A stretch of DNA of 64,000 nucleotides. Origin: Bordetella genomosp. 9. GTDB lineage: Bacteria; Pseudomonadota; Gammaproteobacteria; Burkholderiales; Burkholderiaceae_B. Location of the stretch: contig NZ_NEVJ01000001.1 of NCBI RefSeq assembly GCF_002261425.1, positions 744,001 to 808,000 of the forward strand. Direction: 5' to 3'. This document shows positions 33,826-42,729 of the stretch, in pieces. The notes under the pieces are model-generated. The model made no database searches and had not been told where the DNA came from. It was given only the letters and a program-made list of their open reading frames with translations. Both the position numbers and the translations under genes were made by a program. Within the stretch, counting starts at the first letter, position 1. Each line of letters starts with the position of its first letter.

Positions 33826-36800
33826 ATGTATTTCGACTTTCGGCTTTGGCGGCTGACTCGCGGCATGCGGGGGCAGTTGGCGGGCGGGATCGTGTTGGGC
33901 CTGCTGGCATTGGCCGCCGGCATCGGCCGCTATGTATTCCTCGGCCAGATGCTGGCGCTGGTATTCGTCGGCGCGCCCTGGCAGCGCTGGATATGGCCGG
34001 CCGGGGCAGCGGTGGCGATGGTGCTGCTGCGTGCCGCCCTGGACCACGGCCGCACCGTCCAGGCCAACCGCTGCGCGGCCACCGTGCAGCAGGTGCTGCG
34101 CGCCAAGCTGTATGACCGGATCGTCGCGCTGGGACCCGGCTGGTTCGCCAACCAGCGCACGGGCGGGGTGATGCTGACGGTGGTCGACGGGGTCGAACAG
34201 CTGCAGACTTTTTTCGGCCAGTACCTGCCCCAGTTGGCGATCGCGGCGGCGGCGCCTTTCGCCATCTTCGCCGTCATCGCTTTCTGGGACGTGCCGACGG
34301 CCCTGGTGTTGCTGGCGGCGGCGATATTCGCCCTGGTCGGGCCGATGGCGGTGCATATGCTGGACCGGCGCGCCAGCCTGGCGCGATCCAGGTCGCTGCA
34401 TGATTTCGGTGAAGACTTCCTGGACGCGGTGCAGGGGCTGCCGACGCTCAAGTCCTTCGGGCAGGGAAAGTCCTGGGGGCGCCGGCTGGCCGAGCGCGCG
34501 CGGCGCCTGTCGGATGGCACGATGTGGGTGTTGTCGGTCAGCCTGCTGACGCGCGGTATCAGCGACCTGGGCGTGGCGCTGGGCGCCGCGCTCGCGCTTA
34601 CCCTGGGCGCCTGGCGCGTCGGGCACGGTGAGATGAGCGTGGAGGCGCTGCTGATCGTGCTGATGGCGGGGACAGAGATTTTTCGCCCGCTGCGCGACCT
34701 GCGCGCGGTGCTGCACCGTGGCATGCTGGGGCAATCGGCGGCGGCCGGCATCCATGCCCTCATGGATGCCGAATCCGCCACGGCGACCTTGGCCGGTCCC
34801 AGCGCGGAATCGGCGGCGAACGCCTCGGGCCGCGCCATCGCGGCCGGCTTCCGGCCCAGTGTCGAATTCGACGACGTGACGTTCGCCTACACCGCGCAGC
34901 GCACGGCGCATCGCGGCTTGAGCTTTCGCATCGACGCGGGCGAACGCGTGGGGATCGTAGGGCCCAGCGGCGCCGGCAAATCGACCATCGTCCGCCTGCT
35001 GCTGCGCGAATGCCTGGCGCAGCAGGGCGCGGTGCGCATAGGCGGCCATGATTTGCGGGATATCGATCAGCAGGCGCTGCTGTCGCGTATCGCGGTGGTC
35101 AGCCAGGACATCACGCTGTTCCATGGCACGCTGGACGAGAACCTGCGCCTGGGAAGGTTCGACGCAAGCCCGGAGCAGGTCCGCGCCGCGGCGCGCGCCG
35201 CGAATATCGATGATTTCATCATGGCCTTGCCCGATGGCTACGCGACGCGCATCGGCGAACGCGGCTTGCAGCTCTCCGGCGGGCAGCGCCAGCGCATCGC
35301 GATCGCGCGCGCCCTGCTGCGCGATGCGCCCATCCTGATCCTGGACGAGGCGCTGTCGTCGGTCGATACCGAAAACGAAGCCATCATCCAGCAGGCGCTC
35401 GACCGCTTGATGGCCGGCCGCACGACATTGATCCTGGCGCATCGCCTGGCGAGCGTGCTGGGCGCGGACCGGTGCCTGGTGCTGGATGGCGGCCGCGTGG
35501 CGGAGCAGGGCACGCACGCCGAGCTGATGGCGCGGCGCGGCCTTTACTACGGGCTGATGCATGAGCAGGACGAGGCGCGGCGCAAAGGCGGCGATCGGGA
35601 TGCACGGGCGCATGCCGATGCGCATGCGGCCACGCCCGCGGACGCGCACGCGGATGCCGACCCGCATGCTTATGCCTATGCACCCGCGGATGCCGATGCA
35701 TACGGAGATGCCCCGGCGCAGGCCGCATCCCCGGCCGGCGACCCCTCGCGGCCCGAGGCGCGCGCCCTCGACGACGACGCGCAACACGTCGGCTGGCGCG
35801 AGACCGTGGCCACCTTGCTGGCGGTGGTGCGCCCGTGGCGCGGCACGCTGGTCACCACCATCGTCCTGGGCGTCGCCCGCGTGGCGGCCTACATCGGCGT
35901 CGGCGTATTGAGCGCCCTGGTGGTGGCCGCCGTGCGCGACGGCCGCGACACCGGCGGCCTGATCGTCGCGCTGCTGGTGGCCGCGCCCCTGGCCGCGCTG
36001 TTCCATTGGCTGGAGTCCTGGCTGGCGCACGCCATGGCCTACCGCCTGCTGGGCGATATGCGCGTCAATCTCTATGACAAGCTGGAACGGCTGGCGCCCG
36101 CATACCTGTTGCGCCGCCGCTCGGGCGACCTGGTGGCGTTGGCGACCCAGGACGTGGAGATGATCGAGTACTTCTACGCCCACACCATCGCCCCGGCGAT
36201 CGTCGCGCTGCTCGTGCCGCTGACCGTGCTCGGTTTCCTGTTCGCCTTCAGCTGGCCCGTGGCTGCCGTGCTGCTGCCCTTCCTGGCCTATGCCCTGTTC
36301 GCGCCCGTGCGCGGCCGCCGCCATGTGGATGCCCTGGGCGACAAGGCCCGGGCCGCACTGGGCGAAATGAGCGCCCACGCCACCGACACCATCCAGGGAC
36401 TCGCCGAGCTGACGGCATTCCAGGCGACCGGCCGCCGCCGTGCCGACTTCCTGGCGCTGGCCGAACGCTATGGCCTGCGCCGCCTGGACATCCTGCGCGA
36501 TCTTTCGGGCCAGGCGGCCCGCTTCGAAATCGCGATGGGCCTGGGCGGCCTGGCCGTGGCCGTCGTCGGCGCGCTGCAGGTGTCGGCCGGCACGCTGGAC
36601 GCGGGCATGCTGCCGCTATTGATCCTGATCTCGCTGGCCACATTCCTGCCGGTGTCGGAGATCTCGCAGGTCAGCCGCCAGTTGGCGGACACCATCGCGG
36701 CGTCGCGCCGCCTGCACGTGGTCAACCACGAGCCCGAGCCCGTGCAGGACGGCCCCCGGCCCGCGCCGCGCGCGGCGGAAGGACTGTCGCTGGCCTTCGA

Positions 36801-37500
36801 TCACGTCAGCTTCGCCTATCCCGGCAAGCGCGAGTACACGCTGAAGGACCTGAGCTTCGACGTACCGGCCGGCGCCATGGCCGCCATCGTCGGCCCGTCC
36901 GGCGCCGGCAAGAGCACCGTCGCCGGCCTGCTGCTGCGATTCTGGGATCCCGCGCAGGGCACGATACGCGTCGGCGGCGTCGACGTGCGCGAGCTGCAAC
37001 TGGACGGGCTGCGCGAATGCGTCGCGCTGGTGACCCAGGACACCTACCTGTTCAACGAGACGCTGGAGGCGAATATCCGGCTCGCGCGGCCGGACGCCAG
37101 CGACGCCGAGCTGCGGACGGCGCTGGAGCAGGCAGCCTTGACGGATTTCGTGCGCGCCTTGCCCGACGGCCTGGCGACCAGGGTGGGCGAACGCGGCATG
37201 CAGCTGTCGGGCGGACAACGCCAGCGGATTTCCATCGCGCGCGCCTTCCTGAAGAACGCGCCGGTGCTGATCCTGGACGAGGCGACCTCGCACCTGGACA
37301 CGCTGTCGGAGCTGCGCATCCGGCGTTCGCTGCAGCTGCTGATGCGGAATCGCACGACGCTGGTCATTGCCCATCGCCTGTCCACCATCCGCGAGGCCGA
37401 CCTGATACTCGTCTTGCAGGAGGGCAGGCTGGCGCAGTCCGGCACGCATGACGACCTGCTGGGGCGGCGGGGCTTCTACGCGCGCGCCAGCGCGCATTGA
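33826..37500 (+). CDS. fused heterodimeric ABC exporter (CydD-CydC-like)
   Basis: 1224 aa, two complete ABC exporter halves in one chain. Half 1: six-span domain, Walker A at 379-387, LSGGQRQR at 483-490, Walker B D507-E508. Half 2: six-span domain, Walker A at 1023-1031, LSGGQRQR at 1127-1134, Walker B D1151-E1152. Both catalytic glutamates are present. In E. coli the separate CydD and CydC proteins export cysteine/glutathione for cytochrome bd assembly; assignment here rests on the N-terminal half and the fused architecture known in betaproteobacteria. The join is an Ala/Asp/His/Tyr low-complexity linker (592-629). Cytochrome bd genes are not in the window. Confidence 0.85.
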   Translation: MYFDFRLWRLTRGMRGQLAGGIVLGLLALAAGIGRYVFLGQMLALVFVGAPWQRWIWPAGAAVAMVLLRAALDHGRTVQANRCAATVQQVLRAKLYDRIVALGPGWFANQRTGGVMLTVVDGVEQLQTFFGQYLPQLAIAAAAPFAIFAVIAFWDVPTALVLLAAAIFALVGPMAVHMLDRRASLARSRSLHDFGEDFLDAVQGLPTLKSFGQGKSWGRRLAERARRLSDGTMWVLSVSLLTRGISDLGVALGAALALTLGAWRVGHGEMSVEALLIVLMAGTEIFRPLRDLRAVLHRGMLGQSAAAGIHALMDAESATATLAGPSAESAANASGRAIAAGFRPSVEFDDVTFAYTAQRTAHRGLSFRIDAGERVGIVGPSGAGKSTIVRLLLRECLAQQGAVRIGGHDLRDIDQQALLSRIAVVSQDITLFHGTLDENLRLGRFDASPEQVRAAARAANIDDFIMALPDGYATRIGERGLQLSGGQRQRIAIARALLRDAPILILDEALSSVDTENEAIIQQALDRLMAGRTTLILAHRLASVLGADRCLVLDGGRVAEQGTHAELMARRGLYYGLMHEQDEARRKGGDRDARAHADAHAATPADAHADADPHAYAYAPADADAYGDAPAQAASPAGDPSRPEARALDDDAQHVGWRETVATLLAVVRPWRGTLVTTIVLGVARVAAYIGVGVLSALVVAAVRDGRDTGGLIVALLVAAPLAALFHWLESWLAHAMAYRLLGDMRVNLYDKLERLAPAYLLRRRSGDLVALATQDVEMIEYFYAHTIAPAIVALLVPLTVLGFLFAFSWPVAAVLLPFLAYALFAPVRGRRHVDALGDKARAALGEMSAHATDTIQGLAELTAFQATGRRRADFLALAERYGLRRLDILRDLSGQAARFEIAMGLGGLAVAVVGALQVSAGTLDAGMLPLLILISLATFLPVSEISQVSRQLADTIAASRRLHVVNHEPEPVQDGPRPAPRAAEGLSLAFDHVSFAYPGKREYTLKDLSFDVPAGAMAAIVGPSGAGKSTVAGLLLRFWDPAQGTIRVGGVDVRELQLDGLRECVALVTQDTYLFNETLEANIRLARPDASDAELRTALEQAALTDFVRALPDGLATRVGERGMQLSGGQRQRISIARAFLKNAPVLILDEATSHLDTLSELRIRRSLQLLMRNRTTLVIAHRLSTIREADLILVLQEGRLAQSGTHDDLLGRRGFYARASAH
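35599..35712 (+). repeat. degenerate GC/AT-hexamer repeat encoding the CydDC linker
   Basis: The bases encode alternating Ala-Asp, Ala-His and Ala-Tyr dipeptides (residues 592-629, e.g. ADAHADADPHAYAYAPADADAY) through repeated GCATGC-, GATGC- and TATGC-like units. This is unlike the rest of the gene and typical of slippage-prone, length-variable linkers. Confidence 0.6.
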
Positions 37501-37531
37501 CGGCGCGCATCGACAGCGGCTCGGGCCGCCG

Positions 37532-39190
37532 TCAGGCCTGTTCCGCTTCCGCCGACTGCCCCAGCCTGTCGCTCAGGACGGCGGCCGCGGGCTCGGCCGC
37601 GATCAGTATCAGCTTGAGCGTCGCCCGCGTCGCGCCGACGAACAGTTTGCGCACGGCCTGTTCGTCCAGCGTATCGAAATCGATCTCCGCGAACACCACC
37701 GCGGGGATCGACTGCCCCTTGAAGCGATAAACCGATTCGGCCAGGATTTCGCCGGCGGAATATTCGGGCTGGCCGAACATGTCGTATTGGCCGGTGAAAC
37801 GGCGCAGCGTGTGCGGCGCCAGCTTGTCCCGGCGCAGCACCTGCGACGTCTTGTGGCCGTGGTAGCTGAGCACCGCGATGTCCTCCTGCCGGAAACCGGC
37901 CGAATAGCACTTGCGTATGCCTTGCTTGACCGCGCGGGCCAGGCTTTCTTCATCGCGATAGGACAGCACTTCCACGTCGGCGTCCAGCACCGGCGCCTGG
38001 GCGTCGATGTGCGCATCGTCGGGCAGGATGGTGTGCAGGAAGCCGACCACCGGGCGCGGACTGCGGAAATTGCTCTGCGCCCGCATGCGGACCCAGCCGG
38101 GCAGCTCGGGCGGGGTATTGCCATAGAGGTTCTGCAGCGGGTCTTCCAGCCACAGGACACGCGCCTTGGGCTTGGCCAGGCGCAGCACGATGTCGCGCCA
38201 GCGTGCGCTGAAGTCCTGGCCTTCGTCGACGATCACGGTGTCGAACAGGAAATCCGCCGGCACCTCCAGCGTCGCGGCCTGTTCGACCAGCCGATCGAAG
38301 GCATCGGGCTGGGAAAAATCCGGCTTGCGCCCGGCGGCCCGCAGCAGGCGGTCGCACAGCATATGGAAGGAGCACACCAGGCCGCCTTCGGGCGCGATCC
38401 GGTTGAAGTGATCGGCCAGCGGACGGTTGAAGCACACGTAGAGCGGACGCTTGCCTTGCTCGACGGCATCGCGATACTCGGCCAGCGCGAGCTGCGTCTT
38501 GCCCGAGCCCGCGGTGCCCGTGACGCGCAGGCGATAGGGATCGACGTCCAGTTGCCGCGCCCAATGCGCCAGGCCGCCGGCCAGCCGCGTCACCTGCGTG
38601 CGCGCCTGGCCGATCAGCGCGCTGACGTCGACTTCCAGGCGGATGATGTCGCGCAGGAAACGGTCCACGCGCGGCGCCAGCGGGGTATGCGTGCCGGGCG
38701 GGAGGATGTCCTTGATCACGCCGCACAGGCGGTCGCGCCGGCTGGCGTCGACGATGCGTTCCGGCACCAGCCCCGCGGTGGTGGGCGCCACCACGCGATG
38801 GTCCGGGCAGTACAGCAGGTAGTCCAGGCGGATTTCCGCGCCGTCCAGGCTGCGGGCCAGCTTGGCGCGCAGGCTGTCGGCGGTGCGGGCCATCTGCACG
38901 GACACCAGCCTGGCCTTGCCTTCGTGGCGCTTGGCCAGGCCTTCCGGCGTTTCGTCGAGCGCGCCGGTTTTCTGCTCGATGACCAGCAGCTCGCCCGCGC
39001 GGTTGGCGATCACGAAGTCGATCTCGCCATGGATGGCGTGGCGGCCTTCGACGTTGGTCCAATGCACCGCGTGGTAGACCGTGTAGTCGTCGGGCAGGCC
39101 GGCCTTGAGCCGGGCCAGGGTGTCCAGCTCCCGTTGCGCCGGGCCGCTGCGCTGCTGGTTCTCCCAGCCGTCCGGAATGATGTGTGCCAA
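37532..39190 (-). CDS. NERD-domain SF1 helicase-like ATPase
   Basis: 552 aa. An N-terminal nuclease-related NERD domain (about 1-140, with 'HGEIDFVIANRAGELLVIEQKTG', the D-ExK-type core) is joined to a UvrD/REP-like superfamily 1 ATPase. Visible motifs are Walker A in TGTAGSGKTQ, Walker B/DEAD-like VIVDEGQDF, and a late 'YRFKGQSIPAVVFAEID' plus 'KLFVGATRA' motif VI. The TTG at 39190 is chosen as start: it gives MAHIIPDGW, the usual NERD beginning, with GGAG 6 bases upstream, while the ORF further upstream has no ribosome site. Likely role: DNA processing or repair, or phage defence; not assignable from context. Confidence 0.85.
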   Translation of the reverse strand: MAHIIPDGWENQQRSGPAQRELDTLARLKAGLPDDYTVYHAVHWTNVEGRHAIHGEIDFVIANRAGELLVIEQKTGALDETPEGLAKRHEGKARLVSVQMARTADSLRAKLARSLDGAEIRLDYLLYCPDHRVVAPTTAGLVPERIVDASRRDRLCGVIKDILPPGTHTPLAPRVDRFLRDIIRLEVDVSALIGQARTQVTRLAGGLAHWARQLDVDPYRLRVTGTAGSGKTQLALAEYRDAVEQGKRPLYVCFNRPLADHFNRIAPEGGLVCSFHMLCDRLLRAAGRKPDFSQPDAFDRLVEQAATLEVPADFLFDTVIVDEGQDFSARWRDIVLRLAKPKARVLWLEDPLQNLYGNTPPELPGWVRMRAQSNFRSPRPVVGFLHTILPDDAHIDAQAPVLDADVEVLSYRDEESLARAVKQGIRKCYSAGFRQEDIAVLSYHGHKTSQVLRRDKLAPHTLRRFTGQYDMFGQPEYSAGEILAESVYRFKGQSIPAVVFAEIDFDTLDEQAVRKLFVGATRATLKLILIAAEPAAAVLSDRLGQSAEAEQA

Positions 39191-39358
39191 CCTTCGCTCC
39201 ACGTGCGTATGCCGTGCACGCAGGATACCGCAGCGCCACGCCGGCCGCCCCGGGCCCTTTGTCCGCACGCCGAGTGGGGCTATGCGCGGCCGCGATTCGC
39301 GCCAGTGCTATACGAAAGCATGGCGGAACGCTGTCCGCCGCTGACAAGGAGCTGTTGA

Positions 39359-40237
39359 ATGAGCGCATCCCCCGAATACGTGCCGCCCAAGGTCTGGACC
39401 TGGAAAAAACCGAATGGCGGCCATTTCGCCAGCATCAACCGTCCGGTTTCCGGTCCGACGCATGACAAGGAACTGCCGGTCGGCCGCCACCCCCTGCAGC
39501 TTTATTCGCTGGCGACGCCCAATGGGCAGAAAGTGACCATCCTGCTGGAGGAACTGCTGGCGCAGGGCCAACAGGGCGCGGAATACGACGCCTGGCTGAT
39601 CCGCATCGGCGACGGCGACCAGTTCGGCAGCGGCTTCGTGCAGGTGAATCCGAATTCGAAGATCCCGGCCTTGATGGACCGCAGCGGTCCTCAGCCCATC
39701 CGCGTCTTCGAATCCGGCGCAATCCTTCTCTACCTGGCCGAAAAGTTCAGCGCCTTCCTGCCCAAGGATCCCGCCCAGCGCGCCGAGTGCCTGTCGTGGC
39801 TGTTCTGGCAGATGGGCAGCGCGCCTTACCTGGGCGGCGGCTTCGGCCACTTCTATGCCTACGCCCCGACGAAGATCGAATATGCGATCGACCGCTTCGC
39901 CATGGAGACCAAGCGGCAGCTGGACGTGCTGGACAAGCGGCTGGCGGACAACGAATACATCGCGGGCAGCGACTACACCATCGCGGACATCGCCATATTC
40001 CCGTGGTACGGGGCCCTGGTGAAAGGGCAGGTATACGGGGCAGGGGAGTTCCTGTCGGTACAGGACTACACGCACCTCCAGCGCTGGGCCGACGCCGTGA
40101 ATGCGCGGCCGGCGGTGCGGCGCGGCAGGATGGTCAATCGCGTCAACGGCGACCTGGCCAACCAGCTGCACGAGCGCCACGACGCCTCTGATTTCGACAC
40201 CCGCACGCAGGACAAGCTGCAGGCTTCCGGCGCCTGA
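39359..40237 (+). CDS. yghU: glutathione-dependent disulfide-bond oxidoreductase (YghU-like)
   Basis: 292 aa GST-superfamily protein. The N-terminal extension 'YVPPKVWTWKKPNGGHFASINRP' before the thioredoxin fold is characteristic of YghU/Nu-class GSTs, which bind two glutathiones and reduce disulfides. The 'NPNSKIPAL' loop and 'FESGAILLYLAEKF' glutathione-binding helix follow, then the all-helical domain ('GSDYTIADIAIFPW'). AAGGAG lies 8 bases before the ATG. Monocistronic. Confidence 0.92.
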   Translation: MSASPEYVPPKVWTWKKPNGGHFASINRPVSGPTHDKELPVGRHPLQLYSLATPNGQKVTILLEELLAQGQQGAEYDAWLIRIGDGDQFGSGFVQVNPNSKIPALMDRSGPQPIRVFESGAILLYLAEKFSAFLPKDPAQRAECLSWLFWQMGSAPYLGGGFGHFYAYAPTKIEYAIDRFAMETKRQLDVLDKRLADNEYIAGSDYTIADIAIFPWYGALVKGQVYGAGEFLSVQDYTHLQRWADAVNARPAVRRGRMVNRVNGDLANQLHERHDASDFDTRTQDKLQASGA

Positions 40238-40389
40238 CGCCAGGGTCGCCAGGGCCGGACCGATGACGTCCGAGCCGGCCTTGGCTTGGCGCCCGGTTTT
40301 GCCATGCATACCTGCCACTTATATTCCTTACGTGGAGGGGCAGTCGTATGACACTCCGCAACATGCCCTCGATAAGGAAGACGCACCCC

Positions 40390-40862
40390 GTGAATACCTA
40401 CGCCGTAGTGGTCATCGACGCCGGCGTCATCGGCAGCTCGGTTGCTTTTCATATTGCCAAACTCGGCGCGACGAACGTGCTCGTCCTGGATCGCGGCGCC
40501 GGACGGCGACAAGCTGGTCCCGCTGCGCGCGTCCCTGCGGCAGCAGCGGGACCAGGGCATCCCGCTTGAATTGCTGAGCCGGCAACAGGCTGCCGAGCTG
40601 CTGCCGATCGCCCGGTTCGACGATGCGGCGCTCATCGGCTATCAGCCCGACAACACCGTCATCAGCACCCAGAACATCTGGACCGCGGGTGGGCTATGGT
40701 TTCTCCGGCCATGGTTTCAAGCTTTCGCCCACCGTGGGCCTGGTCCTGGCTCAGGAAGCCCTGGGCCTGCCGACGCAGGTGTCCCTGCGTCGCTGTTCCA
40801 TCGAGCGCTTCCAGACCGGCGCGCTGCTGACGGGCAAGTATGGCCAGGGCGCCGTTTCCTGA
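40390..40862 (+). pseudogene. remnant of a DAO-type FAD-dependent oxidoreductase
   Basis: Three pieces of one protein lie in order but in three frames. First is a FAD-binding N-terminus from the GTG at 40390 (TYAVVVIDAGVIGSSVAFHIAKLGATNVLVLDRG). Next is a middle piece around 40500-40685 (DKLVPLRASLRQQRDQGIPLE). Last is a C-terminal piece around 40690-40862 (GFSGHGFKLSPTVGLVLAQEALGL, ending GKYGQGAVS before a stop). Complete enzymes of this family are about 380-400 aa, and only about 150 codons remain, so there are two internal deletions with frame changes. In the dinucleotide motif GAGVIG the usual preceding Gly is Asp. It is decayed and presumably not functional. Confidence 0.85.
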
Positions 40863-40997
40863 CAAGGCCCGATCAAGGGGGGACGACAAAACACGCCTCG
40901 GAAAACAGCTGGCGTCGGTGCATGCCCTGGGCCTGGGCCGACGCTGTCGGTGGTAACGGCCATTGGGCCTATACCCCTGGACCGGTGTACACTTGAA

Positions 40998-41016
40998 AAT
41001 GGTAACGATTACTATT
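40998..41016. promoter_or_regulatory. candidate Fur box upstream of the FecI-like gene
   Basis: AATGGTAACGATTACTATT is an imperfect 19-base palindrome with AATnGTAA / TTACnATT arms, the form of Fur operators (GATAATGATAATCATTATC). It lies 67 bases before the sigma-factor start, in an A+T-rich patch within GC-rich DNA; TATATG (41021-41026) next to it could be a -10 box. This fits iron repression of the fecI-fecR-receptor operon. Confidence 0.6.
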
Positions 41017-41082
41017 TGCGTATATGCATCAGGCTGACGCCCACCGCGGGGGTGGCGGCGGCCCGACCAAAAAGGCCCTGTT

Positions 41083-41598
41083 TTGAGTACGGGATACTTC
41101 CCCACCCATGTGGAAGCGCTGTATTGCGACCATCACTCCTGGCTGAAAGGCTGGCTCCATCGGCGCCTGGGCAATGCGGACCAGGCGGCCGACCTGGCGC
41201 ATGACACCTTCATCCGCCTGCTCAGCAGCGAGCGGGTGCCCGCCGCGCTGGACGAGCCGCGCGCCTTCCTGACCACGGTGGCGCAGCGCCTGGTGTCCAA
41301 CCACTGGCGCCGCGAAAAACTCGAAAAGGCCTACCTGGAGGCCCTGGCCCAGGCGCCGGTGGAGATGGCCTGCTCGCCTGAAACCCAGGCCATCCTGCTG
41401 GAAACGCTGCTGGAGCTGGATCGGCTGCTGGACGGCCTGCCGGCCGTGGTGCGGCGCGCCTTCCTGCTGTCGCAGCTGGACGGGCACACGCACGCCCAGG
41501 TGGCCGAGGCGCTGGGCGTGTCCATCCCCACGGTCAAGCGCTACATCGTCAAGGCCCTGCAGCGCTGCTATTTCGCCGATCTTTCGTTCACGGGATAA
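41083..41598 (+). CDS. FecI-type ECF sigma factor
   Basis: 171 aa sigma-70 of the iron-starvation group: region 2 ('WLKGWLHRRLGNADQAADLAHDTFIRLL') and region 4 ('LPAVVRRAFLLSQLDGHTHAQVAEALGVSIPTVKRYIVKAL'). It directs transcription of the TonB receptor when its FecR partner is signalled by loaded receptor. The start is TTG at 41083, with AAAGG about 8 bases upstream; no ATG fits. The FecR gene begins 4 bases after the stop. Confidence 0.92.
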   Translation: MSTGYFPTHVEALYCDHHSWLKGWLHRRLGNADQAADLAHDTFIRLLSSERVPAALDEPRAFLTTVAQRLVSNHWRREKLEKAYLEALAQAPVEMACSPETQAILLETLLELDRLLDGLPAVVRRAFLLSQLDGHTHAQVAEALGVSIPTVKRYIVKALQRCYFADLSFTG

Positions 41599-41602
41599 CG
41601 TT

Positions 41603-42631
41603 TTGTCCGCTTCTCCCTGGTATCGCGACACCACCGACGTGTCCGGCATTCCGCCGGCGGTGGCCGAGCGCGCGCTCGAATGGCTGGTGGAGCTGCAGGG
41701 CGACGCGGTGCCGGCGGCGGTGCGTGAAGAATGGGCGCGCTGGCGCGATGCGCATCCGGACCACGCGCGGGCCTGGCAGCGCATCGAAGCCGTGGGCGGC
41801 CGGCTGCAGCCCCTGGCGTCGCCCATGCATGCCGCCGTGGCGCAGGCCACGCTGCTGGGGCCGCGATCGGCGTACCGGCGCCGCATCATCAAGGCATTGA
41901 CGGTAATCGTGTTCGCCGGCGGCGCGGGCTGGGGTTTGGAAGCGCGCGCGCCGTGGCGCGTCTGGAGCGCGGACTACCGCACCGCGGTGGGCGAGCGCCG
42001 CGAACTGGTGCTGGCCGATGGCACGAAGCTGGTGCTGAACACCGACAGCGCGATCGACGTCCGCTTCGACGCCGCCGAACGCCGCATCAGGCTGCTGGCG
42101 GGGGAAATATTCATCGCCACGGCGGTGGACCGGGCGGTCGCGCCGCGGCCCTTCCTGGTGGAAACCACCGAAGGTACCGCGCAGGCGCTGGGCACCGAGT
42201 ACACCGTGCGCCAGCAGGACGGCGATACGCGCATCGGCGTGTACAAGGGGGCGGTGCGCGTCCGGCCGCGCGGCGACGCCGGGCGCGCGCTGGATATCCA
42301 GGCCGGATATGCCGCCATCTATACCGCCGGCGCCATCGAGCCGCCGCGCCAGGAAGACGAGGACAGCGCCGCCTGGAAGGACGGCTTCATCGTGGCCCAC
42401 GGCATGCGCCTGGACGACTTCATCGCCGAGCTGGCGCGATACAGCCCGGAATCGCTGTCCTGTGATCCGGGCATCGCCGGACTGCGGGTGTCGGGCTCGT
42501 TCCCCTTGCGCGATATCGACCAGGTGATGCGCACGGTTGGCACGACGCTGGGCGCGCAGCTGGAAATACGCCGGCGCTTCTGGGGCAAGGCCATGCGGCT
42601 GGTTCCCGGGCCCGGCGCGGCGCAAAGCTGA
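41603..42631 (+). CDS. FecR-family anti-sigma/sigma regulator
   Basis: 342 aa membrane signal transducer. Residues 1-90 are cytoplasmic (DUF4880-like, with 'ALEWLVELQGDAVPAAVREEWARWRDAHPDHARAWQR'). A membrane span lies at about 95-115 and the periplasmic FecR domain runs from about 125 ('AVGERRELVLADGTKLVLNTDSAI'). The C-terminus ends in a short secretin/TonB-like fold that meets the receptor's N-terminal signalling domain. TTG start with no close ribosome site, probably coupled to fecI. The pair controls the receptor downstream. Confidence 0.92.
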   Translation: MSASPWYRDTTDVSGIPPAVAERALEWLVELQGDAVPAAVREEWARWRDAHPDHARAWQRIEAVGGRLQPLASPMHAAVAQATLLGPRSAYRRRIIKALTVIVFAGGAGWGLEARAPWRVWSADYRTAVGERRELVLADGTKLVLNTDSAIDVRFDAAERRIRLLAGEIFIATAVDRAVAPRPFLVETTEGTAQALGTEYTVRQQDGDTRIGVYKGAVRVRPRGDAGRALDIQAGYAAIYTAGAIEPPRQEDEDSAAWKDGFIVAHGMRLDDFIAELARYSPESLSCDPGIAGLRVSGSFPLRDIDQVMRTVGTTLGAQLEIRRRFWGKAMRLVPGPGAAQS

Positions 42632-42690
42632 AGGTGCACGCAAAAAAATCCAGCCAACCTGATCCGTTTTGAGTTTTCGCGGGTCATTGC

Positions 42691-42712
42691 GAATGAGAAC
42701 ACTTACTCATTC
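42691..42712. promoter_or_regulatory. inverted repeat, candidate second Fur site before the receptor
   Basis: GAATGAG (42691-42697) and CTCATTC (42706-42712) form a perfect 7-base inverted repeat with an 8-base spacer, 17 bases upstream of the receptor start and immediately after fecR. The AATGAGAA/TTACTCATT look suggests a Fur or FecI-linked control site; it could also be a transcript hairpin near the ribosome site. Confidence 0.45.
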
Positions 42713-42729
42713 GGAACGAAAGGCTGCAT

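Noticed and set aside
33001..36378. A very long open frame (1125 codons) on the minus strand opposite the CydDC-like gene
   Set aside because: It is antisense to a gene with both complete ABC motif sets. Its translation is low-complexity Gln/Arg/Gly/His-rich, as expected from the shadow of a GC-rich coding strand; only its left end coincides with part of the real LysR gene in another frame.
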